From Marinoscillum pacificum (GTDB lineage Bacteria; Bacteroidota; Bacteroidia; Cytophagales; Cyclobacteriaceae), in NCBI RefSeq assembly GCF_024714495.1, contig NZ_JAMZMJ010000002.1, forward strand, positions 186,001 through 250,000: DNA of 64,000 nucleotides, in the 5' to 3' direction. The position numbers were made by a program, and so were the translations under genes. The notes under the pieces are model-generated. The model was given only the letters and a program-made list of their open reading frames with translations. It made no database searches and was not told the origin of the DNA. Of the stretch, positions 27,802 through 35,001 are shown in pieces; the first letter of the stretch is position 1, and every line of letters starts with the position of its first letter.

Positions 27802-27924
27802 ATGATGAGTGAGTTGGGAAACGATGGCAATTTACGTAAAGGCTTTACATCCACTGCAATTGGCCGAACCAAAGGCTGGTTTTGCATAACCGAGTTTGAA
27901 CTGTATTATCTTGGGTATAAATAA
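27802..27924 (+). CDS. Possible small protein (40 aa) or remnant
   Basis: A short frame, MMSELGNDGNLRKGFT then STAIGRTKGWFCITEFELYY, ends 12 bp before the next gene. It is open only from a TAG at 27766. The composition looks protein-like, with a WFC motif, but there is no signal peptide or recognised domain. It could be the surviving tail of a decayed gene in a region that shows other signs of rearrangement, or a chance frame. Confidence 0.25.
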   Translation: MMSELGNDGNLRKGFTSTAIGRTKGWFCITEFELYYLGYK

Positions 27925-27936
27925 ATGAATCATTGA

Positions 27937-28272
27937 ATGATTGGCTTTAAGCTCACCTATAATAACGAAACCATCAAGGTTGGTATCCCAAAAGGAGTTA
28001 CTTCGATCAACCTCACTCGTGTTCTTTTGGAAGATCGAGACGAAATAGACATTCATACAGGAGGGCTGGATAAAGAAATTAATCAGCACCTTAGATGGCT
28101 GGTAATGAAGTTGAAATTAGGTGATAAACTTCTCATTGAAGTCGAGGAGTTTGAGGAAGCAGATCCTCCCCATAAAATGGTTGCACAGGATTCAGAAGAC
28201 CTAGTGCTTCAAGCCAAGCTGAAGTCATATCATAGCTTAAAAAAAGAACTGGAAGAAAAAGGCCTGATCTAA
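27937..28272 (+). CDS. Small hypothetical protein (111 aa)
   Basis: Not recognised. The protein is charged and soluble, with no signal or membrane segment. The N-terminal half (about 1-70) looks mixed alpha/beta (FKLTYNNETIKVGIPKG, LLIEVEEFEEAD). The C-terminus (about 85-111) is helical and charged (LKSYHSLKKELEEKGLI), ending in a possible short coiled coil. It stands alone on the plus strand after the PUL1 regulator and before the REP-like repeat. Codon choice and composition support a real gene. Confidence 0.6.
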   Translation: MIGFKLTYNNETIKVGIPKGVTSINLTRVLLEDRDEIDIHTGGLDKEINQHLRWLVMKLKLGDKLLIEVEEFEEADPPHKMVAQDSEDLVLQAKLKSYHSLKKELEEKGLI

Positions 28273-28373
28273 TAAAAAATGGTGCTGCTTAAAAACAAGT
28301 AAGATATTACCAGGGCGACAAGCAATAGCGAACACACTTAAAATCGCCTTTCATAAATGACCGTCTCAAAAGG

Positions 28374-28474
28374 TGTCATTTCGACTTTGGAGAAATCCAC
28401 CTTAAATCTTAACATACTGACAATCTAACAAGTAAGATTTCTCTTGTCAAGCACCTCGTTACTTCGAAATAACA
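28374..28474. repeat. REP-like imperfect inverted repeat
   Basis: Outer arms TGTCATTTCGA (28374-28384) and TCGAAATAACA (28464-28474) match with one mismatch. Inner arms GAGAAATC (28390-28397) and GATTTCTC (28436-28443) match perfectly. Elements built from this gTCATTTCGAc...GAGAAATC sequence are widely dispersed between genes in Bacteroidota genomes (recalled, not searched). The copy sits in the 393-base gap before 28666. The rest of that gap shows a small hairpin (GTAGC-ATTT-GCTAC, 28482-28495) before a T-rich run, which may act as a weak terminator. Confidence 0.65.
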
Positions 28475-28632
28475 AATGAAAGTAGCATTTGCTACAGCCT
28501 CTTTTTTGATTTAAAAGAATCCAACTTTTAAGGTGATACTGAATCCTTGGATGTCTTAACAGATTCCGTTATTTTGGAGATAATAAAAGTGCTTATCCGT
28601 ATTTTAACGTTTATAAATGAATTGATAAGGCG

Positions 28633-28671
28633 GATACGTGACAGGTTGTCACATATCTGATTGTTATGCGC
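28633..28671. repeat. Hairpin plus GTTATGCGC core before a gene pair (cassette-like left end)
   Basis: GATACGTGACA (28633-28643) pairs with TGTCACATATC (28647-28657) with one mismatch. Five bases later comes GTTATGCGC (28663-28671). The exact inverse, GCGCATAAC, occurs at 29831-29839, just after the second gene of the pair. The arrangement resembles the half-sites bordering integron-type cassettes, but the full attC consensus is not met and no integrase is in the window. Confidence 0.35.
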
Positions 28672-28683
28672 AAAACCCGCACC

Positions 28684-29118
28684 ATGAACGAATTCTTTAA
28701 AATATTACTAACATCTGGATTAACGATTATTGGAGGAATAACCATCTTCGCTCTAACTAAAGTTATAGAACGATTTCAGGTTGATCCAATTATTGAACTG
28801 AATAATCTGAGAGGTGAAATTGCTACCTATCTGATCATAAATGCCAACAAATTTGGATATCCGAAGGTCAACGGTGAAGAACTCAAGACACTCTCATTTG
28901 ACTTAAGAAATCTCTCAGCTAAACTTCGAGGAACTGTTTTCAAAATAAGCTTTTACAACTTTTATTTTAGATTGGGCTTGATTCCAAAAAGAATAGATGT
29001 TATCAATGCCTCATCAAGTATGATAGGACTTTCTAACACAATCTCAAGTCCAGATTTCGATCAAATAAATAAATACGAGCGAAAAATAGAAAAGCTATTA
29101 AAACTCAATTTGGATTAA
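28684..29118 (+). CDS. Small membrane-anchored hypothetical protein
   Basis: 144 residues from the ATG at 28684 (MNEFFKILLTSGLT). An upstream ATG at 28666 would add MRKTRT, but it lies inside the GTTATGCGC repeat core, so the later start is preferred. One N-terminal membrane helix (about 4-26) leads into a helical cytoplasmic domain rich in Leu and Asn (LNNLRGEIATYLIINANKFG, LSFDLRNLSAKLRG). I do not recognise the family. The following gene starts 35 bp later on the same strand. Single-helix membrane proteins of this size often partner cytoplasmic effectors in bacterial defence loci, but that is only a suggestion here. Confidence 0.65.
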   Translation: MNEFFKILLTSGLTIIGGITIFALTKVIERFQVDPIIELNNLRGEIATYLIINANKFGYPKVNGEELKTLSFDLRNLSAKLRGTVFKISFYNFYFRLGLIPKRIDVINASSSMIGLSNTISSPDFDQINKYERKIEKLLKLNLD

Positions 29119-29153
29119 GATTCCACAACAGAAATAATTACTAATTCTCCTTA

Positions 29154-29828
29154 ATGATACAATATAGTCCAACATCACTTCAACAGGTTATAGATTGGAG
29201 AATTAAGAGATTTCCAGTTTACCGAATTCTGGATAACGTGGCTTGGCTGAACAACTTCTTTGATACTGGTGAAATTCAGTTAAGCACATTTTCCAAGTTT
29301 CGATCCTATAAAGACGAAATGCAAGGAGATAAATATGAAGGTCAAGCAGCTATCATATTTGATGGAGATGATAAAAACATGCATGCTATTACTTATGAAG
29401 CTGGAATAAATGCATTTATCATGTCAACCACTGTAAACTTGAACGATCAGGTTATTGATGACTTTAAAGGAACATGCGCAATTAAAATTAATCACCCAAC
29501 ACTGTTCGCATTAGAACTATCAAAAAAGCTTCCATTCGTAACTTCTGGACTTGAAGGTTTGTGCGACTATGTTGAACATAGAAGCAAATTCCTAGAAAAG
29601 CAATTGAGAACTGATAACCTTTTGAAAACTATTGAAGAATTAAGCAAATATAAGATGGATCATTTGATGAACGAACTAACCCAAGGAATGGAGTTATTTG
29701 CAAAACATAAAAAATATTCACATCAAGAAGAATATCGCTTCATTTGGTTTTCAAACGTGCCAACCAACTCAACGATTAAGGTTCAATGCCCAGAAGCAAT
29801 TGAATATTGTGAGAAGATCTTATTCTAA
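29154..29828 (+). CDS. DUF2971-like hypothetical protein
   Basis: 224 residues, soluble, no signal. The N-terminal pattern FPVYRILDNVAWLNNFFDTG then IQLSTFSKFRSYKDEMQGDK (about 20-60), and the late motif EEYRFIWFS (192-200), resemble the DUF2971 family. In that family a tyrosine-rich start and an EEYR-type motif near the end flank an uncharacterised, possibly enzymatic, core. DUF2971 members are frequent in accessory and defence-associated gene clusters (family knowledge; enzymatic activity unproven). The gene is followed directly by an imperfect inverted repeat and then by the HEPN/PD-(D/E)XK gene. Confidence 0.5.
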   Translation: MIQYSPTSLQQVIDWRIKRFPVYRILDNVAWLNNFFDTGEIQLSTFSKFRSYKDEMQGDKYEGQAAIIFDGDDKNMHAITYEAGINAFIMSTTVNLNDQVIDDFKGTCAIKINHPTLFALELSKKLPFVTSGLEGLCDYVEHRSKFLEKQLRTDNLLKTIEELSKYKMDHLMNELTQGMELFAKHKKYSHQEEYRFIWFSNVPTNSTIKVQCPEAIEYCEKILF

Positions 29829-29830
29829 AA

Positions 29831-29949
29831 GCGCATAACATGCACTATGATCCATAAGCTAACTGAGCTATTTGCAAAGGCTGGTGCGATGAGATACTTT
29901 AGTAGATATTTGAAAAGTCTAGCTTACGGATGATAGTTGGACGATATGC
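29831..29949. repeat. 119-bp bipartite imperfect inverted repeat (attC-like)
   Basis: The inner arms, 17 bp each, are CTATGATCCATAAGCTA (29845-29861) and TAGCTTACGGATGATAG (29920-29936), with two mismatches. Short outer boxes GCATA (29833-29837) and TATGC (29945-29949) pair across unpaired spacers of 7 and 8 bases. GCGCATAAC (29831-29839) is the inverse of the core at 28663-28671. The element lies between two same-strand genes. Its layout of outer boxes, spacer and inner arms resembles integron attC sites, but a matching GTTRRRY right core is not clearly placed. Confidence 0.45.
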
Positions 29950-29967
29950 TTCACTCACTCTTCGCAA

Positions 29968-30930
29968 ATGGATGTCCTTGACCTCATAAGAAACCAACTC
30001 GCAGAAATAAATCGAATTTCACCTGAGATTTCACTTGATCCAATTGTAACACATATCGAACGAGCCGAACACTTGTTTAATGAAGGTAAAAGGAAAGGTG
30101 ATGAACACTTTTTCACTGATGTTATTTATCGAACAAACCAAGCATTCGAAGGTAGCTTACGAACGGCCTACATGATCCTGGCAGATCAAACAGAGGAAAA
30201 GGCTAACAAAAAAAGAACAGTAGACATTGAAGATTACATCGCAAATAATTCAATATTTCATGACAGGGTTCTGCATCATTTTACGAACTACAGACAAGAA
30301 TGGAGGAATAAATCAACTCATGACTTCAAATTATTCTTCAGTGAAAGCGAAGCATTCTTAGCAATTGGAAACGTTTCAGCTTACACATATCTTCTGATCA
30401 ACCAAATCATTGAGAAACTTGCCTATAAGGTCGAACAACAAAAACTTGCCAAACAGAAAAAACAGAAAGAGAAAATTCGCCAAGTAGCATCTGATGAAAA
30501 ACTAGACTTAAAAGAGAAGATTACTGCTTGGATAATGTTGTTTCTTGAATCAACTGACAAGGACTTCAATACTCATTTAGAAATTGAACTGATTGGAATG
30601 TTTGAAGCTTTTCTTGATGTTGTAACTGACACAATAAAAGTTAATCGTGAAGTCAAAATTGAAAATGGATCAAGACCTTACAGGATTGATATGCTTATCG
30701 AACAAGGAAAAGAGAAGGTAATCCTCGAATTCAAAAGCCCTCGCATGAGGTATCATAAAGGATACGAACAACAAATACTTTCTTACATGGGATTTACAGG
30801 AATCAAGGAAGGAATTCTTTGGATACCTAGCACTGAAAGAGAAGGAGTAATTGTTGAAGACACAACTAACAATCAAATTGATGGAATGTATAACCTGCGA
30901 ACAATAAAGACGAAGAATAACAAGCGCTAG
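29968..30930 (+). CDS. HEPN-like / PD-(D/E)XK nuclease fusion protein
   Basis: 320 residues. The helical N-terminal half (about 1-160) ends in an Rx4H motif, Arg113-His118 in EWRNKSTHDF, the signature of HEPN domains, many of which are RNases in toxin-antitoxin, abortive-infection and CRISPR systems. A lysine/glutamine-rich linker (about 153-172) leads to a C-terminal PD-(D/E)XK-type nuclease domain (about 175-320) with Asp241 in YRIDMLI, Glu254 and Lys256 in VILEFKSPR, and a QxxxY motif (Gln269-Tyr273). Together these give a complete RecB-like active site. No signal or membrane segment. A role in defence or nucleic-acid degradation is likely but inferred. The motifs were read by eye; no fold search was possible. 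Confidence 0.6.
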   Translation: MDVLDLIRNQLAEINRISPEISLDPIVTHIERAEHLFNEGKRKGDEHFFTDVIYRTNQAFEGSLRTAYMILADQTEEKANKKRTVDIEDYIANNSIFHDRVLHHFTNYRQEWRNKSTHDFKLFFSESEAFLAIGNVSAYTYLLINQIIEKLAYKVEQQKLAKQKKQKEKIRQVASDEKLDLKEKITAWIMLFLESTDKDFNTHLEIELIGMFEAFLDVVTDTIKVNREVKIENGSRPYRIDMLIEQGKEKVILEFKSPRMRYHKGYEQQILSYMGFTGIKEGILWIPSTEREGVIVEDTTNNQIDGMYNLRTIKTKNNKR

Positions 30931-30947
30931 CGATAATGCCGGAACTA

Positions 30948-31391
30948 ATGAAGATTCAATTTTTATTTCTAATTTCAACCATTATACTATTCAACCTTCA
31001 TGCACAATCTTCACAAAGCATTAGGGAAAAGCTAACTTCCAATGTATGGGGATTACATGGTATTTTAACGATTAACGACAGTGAACAGACCAAGGAGCGT
31101 CAAGAACTTGGCGATTCTGATGTTCGATTAAGGTTTTCTAACGATGGAACATTAACAGAGCTTGAAGAAGGTATAAAACGAATGTATCGTTGGGAAGTGA
31201 AGAGTGACTCAACTATAGTTATACATAGAACTCCAACAGAAAAGAAAGAACGTTTCAACTCATTTTTGAAATTGGAAGAAGTAAATGCCATCAAACAATT
31301 AAACGACAACAATTTAATCTTACAAACCCATCAATCAGACTCTATATCGTACAAATTTCATTACCAGAGAGACGATAGATTTTTTGAATGA
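30948..31391 (+). CDS. Secreted lipocalin-like hypothetical protein
   Basis: 147 residues from the ATG at 30948 (MKIQFLFLISTIILFNLHAQ), which gives a clean signal peptide cut after about residue 20; an ATG at 30936 would add MPEL. The mature part reads like a small lipocalin-type beta-barrel (LTSNVWGLHGILTINDSE, RLRFSNDGTLTELEEG, YRWEVKSDSTIVIHR), a shape common in secreted Bacteroidota proteins that compare an expected to a measured state. It starts 17 bp after the nuclease gene stop. It does not share that gene's predicted compartment, so the pairing may be accidental. Confidence 0.55.
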   Translation: MKIQFLFLISTIILFNLHAQSSQSIREKLTSNVWGLHGILTINDSEQTKERQELGDSDVRLRFSNDGTLTELEEGIKRMYRWEVKSDSTIVIHRTPTEKKERFNSFLKLEEVNAIKQLNDNNLILQTHQSDSISYKFHYQRDDRFFE

Positions 31392-31404
31392 ATATCGCTA
31401 AAAA

Positions 31405-31543
31405 ATGCTGAAAATACATATTACTAATAGTCACGTCTTTTGTATTTGTCTTAAACAGTTCACTGACTCTACAATCAGAACAAGCATCTCCAACAAACAA
31501 TAGATTACTTCAAAAAACCAGAACCCACCCCCATTCCAACTAA
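31405..31543 (+). pseudogene. Possible remnant of a small secreted-protein gene
   Basis: After ATGCTGAAA a one-base frame change leads into a frame encoding KYILLIVTSFVFVLNSSLT then LQSEQASPTNNRLLQ, which looks like a signal peptide and mature start, ending at a TAA (31541-31543). In its own frame this reading is preceded by TGA and has no start codon. The likeliest reading is a decayed, frameshifted gene; a chance hydrophobic frame is possible. Confidence 0.25.
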
Positions 31544-31583
31544 ACCGCTGCATGTATTGGAGTTATGCTACCTTTATGTATGA

Positions 31584-33014
31584 ATGGGCGAAGTAAACTT
31601 TTTAGAGCGAGTTGAGGCGATACTGAATAAACATGCCTCTCATGAGCACTTCGGTGTTACGGAGTTGGCCGCTGAAATATGCTTGAGCAGATCACAGTTG
31701 CATCGCAAGGTGCATGCGCTTACCGGCAAGTCCGCCAGTCAGCTCATTAAAGAACACCGATTGCTACAGGCACAAAAACTGCTTAGCTCCACAGATTTAA
31801 CAGTTGCTGAGATTGCTTACCAGGTGGGCTTTAAAAGTCCTGCTTATTTTAATGCGTGTTACAAAGACCATTACGGACGCACCCCAGGTGAATCACGAGC
31901 CTCCAATCAGGAAGAACCTGCTCTTAGTAGTCCAAAATCTGAAAAATTCAGCAAACCGGTTCTTTTGAGTATCGCTGCATTCATTTTACTACTCATTGTA
32001 TCTGCCTTCTACTTTACTGGATCAACCAATAAGCCAGACGAGCAGCATACATCCGCAAAGGAAGCAGAAGCGACCTATACCAAAGGGCAGCACCTTATGT
32101 ATCGGTTCACACCAGAGAGCTTCACAAAAGCCACTGAGTACTACTACCAAAGCCTGACAATTGACACCTCCTACACTCCGAGCTATATAGGCTTGGCTGA
32201 AATCAACTACTACAGTTGCTACCCACGCATCTCTAAAGAGAAATCTCTAAAAGCCGAAAAACACGCTCGTCAAGCACTGGATATTGAGCCAGGTTTTTCG
32301 GAAGGTCATCGCATTTTAGGCATGATCTACTACCAGTGTGACTGGCACTGGGAAGCTGCAGCAGAACAATTTCAGTTGGCATTGAAAAATGATCCCAACA
32401 ACTGTGTCGCACAGTTTTATTTCAGCCACTATCAAACTTTCGTATCTGGAGACCTCAACAGTGCTCGAACACTGATAGAAAATGCAAAATTAGACTGTCC
32501 CCTATTCATTTACCACTACCTCTTATCAGCAGAACAATTCATCGCCCTAGCCAACTATGAGCAGGCACTCACTGAATTGGCCTCAGCCATTGAAATCGAC
32601 AATAATGAAGCGAGTAGTTATTGGTATGCCTCCATCGTTTATCAAAAACAGCAGAAAATGGCTCTGGCCATTGACGCTCTTGCAACCTATTGCGAAAAAG
32701 CAGGATTAAGCCATAAAGACACCGTCTTGGCAACGTTTCAAACAGACGGGCTTGGTAGCGTCTACCAGTTCATCGTTGATGAAATGATCAAGCAAAGTGG
32801 AGAGTGGGCAGATGCTTATTTGATTGCCAAGGCGTATGCTCTCATAAATGATGAAGAACAAACATTGATGTGGCTAAACAAAGCCTACGATCAAAAACTG
32901 ATGGATTTGAGTAAAATCAAGTATGACTTCCATTTTCAATTCCTTCACACCCACCCTGAATTTCTCAAGTTACTCTCCCGCATGAACCTGGGAAATTACA
33001 ATTCACTTGTGTGA
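31584..33014 (+). CDS. AraC-type HTH / transmembrane / TPR protein
   Basis: 476 residues. Unusually the DNA-binding part comes first: an AraC-type HTH (about 5-105) with LAAEICLSRSQLHRKVHALT and VAEIAYQVGFKSPAYFNACY. A single membrane helix (about 125-145) follows, then a C-terminal region of tetratricopeptide repeats (about 155-460) that should lie in the periplasm. Such one-component membrane regulators occur across Bacteroidota and could pass an envelope signal directly to DNA. The sequence does not reveal the target genes. The GT39-like gene starts 123 bp downstream on the same strand and is the nearest candidate. Confidence 0.8.
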   Translation: MGEVNFLERVEAILNKHASHEHFGVTELAAEICLSRSQLHRKVHALTGKSASQLIKEHRLLQAQKLLSSTDLTVAEIAYQVGFKSPAYFNACYKDHYGRTPGESRASNQEEPALSSPKSEKFSKPVLLSIAAFILLLIVSAFYFTGSTNKPDEQHTSAKEAEATYTKGQHLMYRFTPESFTKATEYYYQSLTIDTSYTPSYIGLAEINYYSCYPRISKEKSLKAEKHARQALDIEPGFSEGHRILGMIYYQCDWHWEAAAEQFQLALKNDPNNCVAQFYFSHYQTFVSGDLNSARTLIENAKLDCPLFIYHYLLSAEQFIALANYEQALTELASAIEIDNNEASSYWYASIVYQKQQKMALAIDALATYCEKAGLSHKDTVLATFQTDGLGSVYQFIVDEMIKQSGEWADAYLIAKAYALINDEEQTLMWLNKAYDQKLMDLSKIKYDFHFQFLHTHPEFLKLLSRMNLGNYNSLV

Positions 33015-33137
33015 TACAACATAATTGATATCCCGCGCAACATCATGAGACGAGGTTGCAACGGAATGCAACATTACCAATAGTTAACAGAAGGTGTTCA
33101 AATACAATTTTGAGTTTCCATTTTATTCAAAAAACTC

Positions 33138-34655
33138 ATGAAACATCATTCGTTAGCGGTTAAAATTTTTCTTGCCATTGCCTTTCTACTTGGCCTTACC
33201 ACTCGTGCTTTTCAGTTCTTCGCTGAACCATCCATGTGGAAAGACGAGCTATTCTCTGTAGTCAACATTGAAAACATGACCTTTTGGGAGCTAATGACCC
33301 AACAGCCCGATTACAATCAGGTGGCACCTGTTGGATTTTATGTAATCCAAAAGCTCTCCTATTCATTAATAGGCAGTACCGAGATGGCTTTTCGCCTCTA
33401 CCCTTTTGTTGGTTCAATCTTTGCTTTATGGCTATTCTATTTGATCGCCAGGAAATTTCTGACTGCCACCAAACTAGTGCTCGCTGTGTTTTTCATGGCC
33501 ACTGCTCTTGGACCGTGGTGGCAGTCGTTCAACGCCAAACCTTACACCGGAGACATCCTGTTTTTAATGTTCTTTGTTTGGGTTGGTCTCACCATTCTGG
33601 ATCGTACCCTTTCTAAAAAAGAGGTTTGGATTTACGGGCTAATTGGATTTCTGGGAGCATCCGCTTCCTTTCCTGCAAGCGTGTTTGTAATGGCTTTGAC
33701 AGCAATTTTCTTTTTGAAGATGAAAGAGGTTCCGATAAGCAAGTACCTACCCTTAGTTGCATTGTGGTTAGTTGGCGGAATTTGGAATATCGTCTATGCG
33801 AAGTTCATTATTTCACCTGATGTGGCCATCGCCATGGCAGCGCATCATTCCAAAATACTTCCTCCCACTGGGGTGATTGAATATATCCTATTTTTCCCGA
33901 AGCAATTGACTTTAAACCTTGGGGATTTCCTAACAGTAATTGGTGCCAACAATCCCATTGTGGTAACACGAAGTATCATTCTCCTACTGCTATCTCTCAT
34001 CACCCTTTACGCGTTAATCAAACACAAACGATTCGATTTTTTCATCCTCTCTCTCCCGGTGATCATGATGATTGGCCTGGTAGGGTTTTACATTTTACCA
34101 ATGGGAGGCAGAATGGCCTATTATGGCTTGTGGCCCTTCCTATTATTACCCCTGATCGGTTTGGCTTTTCTACAAACGAAGACCCGTTGGGCCAGACCCT
34201 GGCTGACAAACACGATAGCCATGATGTTGGTAATTCCATCGGTTATGATAGTGATTCTAGGAGTGAGCAGCCTCCCTATCGAATCTGAGCCGGTCAAAAA
34301 AATGCTTTCCTATTACAATGAGCACAAACAACACGGCGATGCATTGTACGTGCTTGGCTCGGGAGATCTGTACATGAGCTATTATGGTCCCAAGTACGGG
34401 ATCAGGGATTATATCTTAGGAACATATGAATACACCATTACCGCCGAAGAATATGCAAAGGACCTTGAACCACTCAAAGGCAAGCATAGAGTGTGGTTCC
34501 TATTTACCGGTTATAGACCCGAAATGAATCCTACGTTATCTGTAGAAGAAATCAAGGACATTATGATAAAGGAAGCCGAATTGCTTGAAGAAAAACACTT
34601 CGAAAGTGCCGGATATCCGAACTTCCTGAACCTGTATGACTTTTCTGAAAACTAG
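33138..34655 (+). CDS. GT39-like (ArnT/PMT-type) membrane glycosyltransferase
   Basis: 505 residues with about 11-12 predicted membrane helices in the first 390 residues and a soluble C-terminal domain (about 390-505). The first periplasmic loop carries the acidic pair Asp36-Glu37 in PSMWKDELFS, the catalytic position of lipid-linked-sugar transferases of the PMT/ArnT type; GGRMAYYGLWPFLLLPLIGL lies in a later helix. These enzymes move a sugar from a polyprenyl-phosphate carrier onto an acceptor in the periplasm. The acceptor cannot be named. There is no signal peptide cleavage; the N-terminal helix is an anchor. Confidence 0.75.
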   Translation: MKHHSLAVKIFLAIAFLLGLTTRAFQFFAEPSMWKDELFSVVNIENMTFWELMTQQPDYNQVAPVGFYVIQKLSYSLIGSTEMAFRLYPFVGSIFALWLFYLIARKFLTATKLVLAVFFMATALGPWWQSFNAKPYTGDILFLMFFVWVGLTILDRTLSKKEVWIYGLIGFLGASASFPASVFVMALTAIFFLKMKEVPISKYLPLVALWLVGGIWNIVYAKFIISPDVAIAMAAHHSKILPPTGVIEYILFFPKQLTLNLGDFLTVIGANNPIVVTRSIILLLLSLITLYALIKHKRFDFFILSLPVIMMIGLVGFYILPMGGRMAYYGLWPFLLLPLIGLAFLQTKTRWARPWLTNTIAMMLVIPSVMIVILGVSSLPIESEPVKKMLSYYNEHKQHGDALYVLGSGDLYMSYYGPKYGIRDYILGTYEYTITAEEYAKDLEPLKGKHRVWFLFTGYRPEMNPTLSVEEIKDIMIKEAELLEEKHFESAGYPNFLNLYDFSEN

Positions 34656-34722
34656 TATCTGGTTGGGCATTAGTACCCTATACGCCTTGGTTGATTATAT
34701 CTACACAGAAAATAAAAACTAG
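34636..34722 (+). CDS. Possible 28-residue membrane microprotein overlapping the GT39-like gene end
   Basis: An ATG inside the last codons of the glycosyltransferase gene opens a frame, MTFLKTSIWLGISTLYALVD then YIYTENKN. It encodes one hydrophobic segment followed by a polar tail, the shape of many bacterial membrane microproteins. The 20-bp overlap would allow translational coupling. Nothing else supports it. Confidence 0.2.
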   Translation: MTFLKTSIWLGISTLYALVDYIYTENKN

Positions 34723-34890
34723 AAGGCAATCTTAGGACGACAAAACTAGGGTGCCTGACTGGCCACCCATAACCCCTAGACGAACGGATCATTTTGTCTT
34801 AAAGTAACGCTTGATGTCTTTAGTCTATGTTTAAATATTGGGAAAAGACTCCTGAATTCAGGAAGGACCAACTGAGACCAAGCTGCAAAT

Positions 34891-34934
34891 TGTTTAAAAA
34901 TACAAAGCCTGACTCCTTTATGAATCAGGCTTTG
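34891..34934 (-). terminator. Rho-independent terminator after the T9SS-exported hydrolase
   Basis: CAAAGCCTGA (34903-34912) and TCAGGCTTTG (34925-34934) form a perfect 10-bp stem with a 12-base loop. On the minus strand it is followed by TATTTTTAAA (34893-34902). It lies 68 bases past the stop of the 35002-38148 gene. The rest of the 34723-34890 gap holds only a 14-bp palindrome (34850-34863) and no gene. Confidence 0.7.
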
Positions 34935-35001
34935 TGTAAACCTTGAAAAGTTCGATATTTTTATCCAACTTTTCGTTTAGAAGGAGAATTGAATTCTACT
35001 A

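Noticed and set aside
29831-29949. True integron attC site
   Set aside because: No properly placed GTTRRRY core pairs with the left box and no integrase is present; only the general layout is similar.
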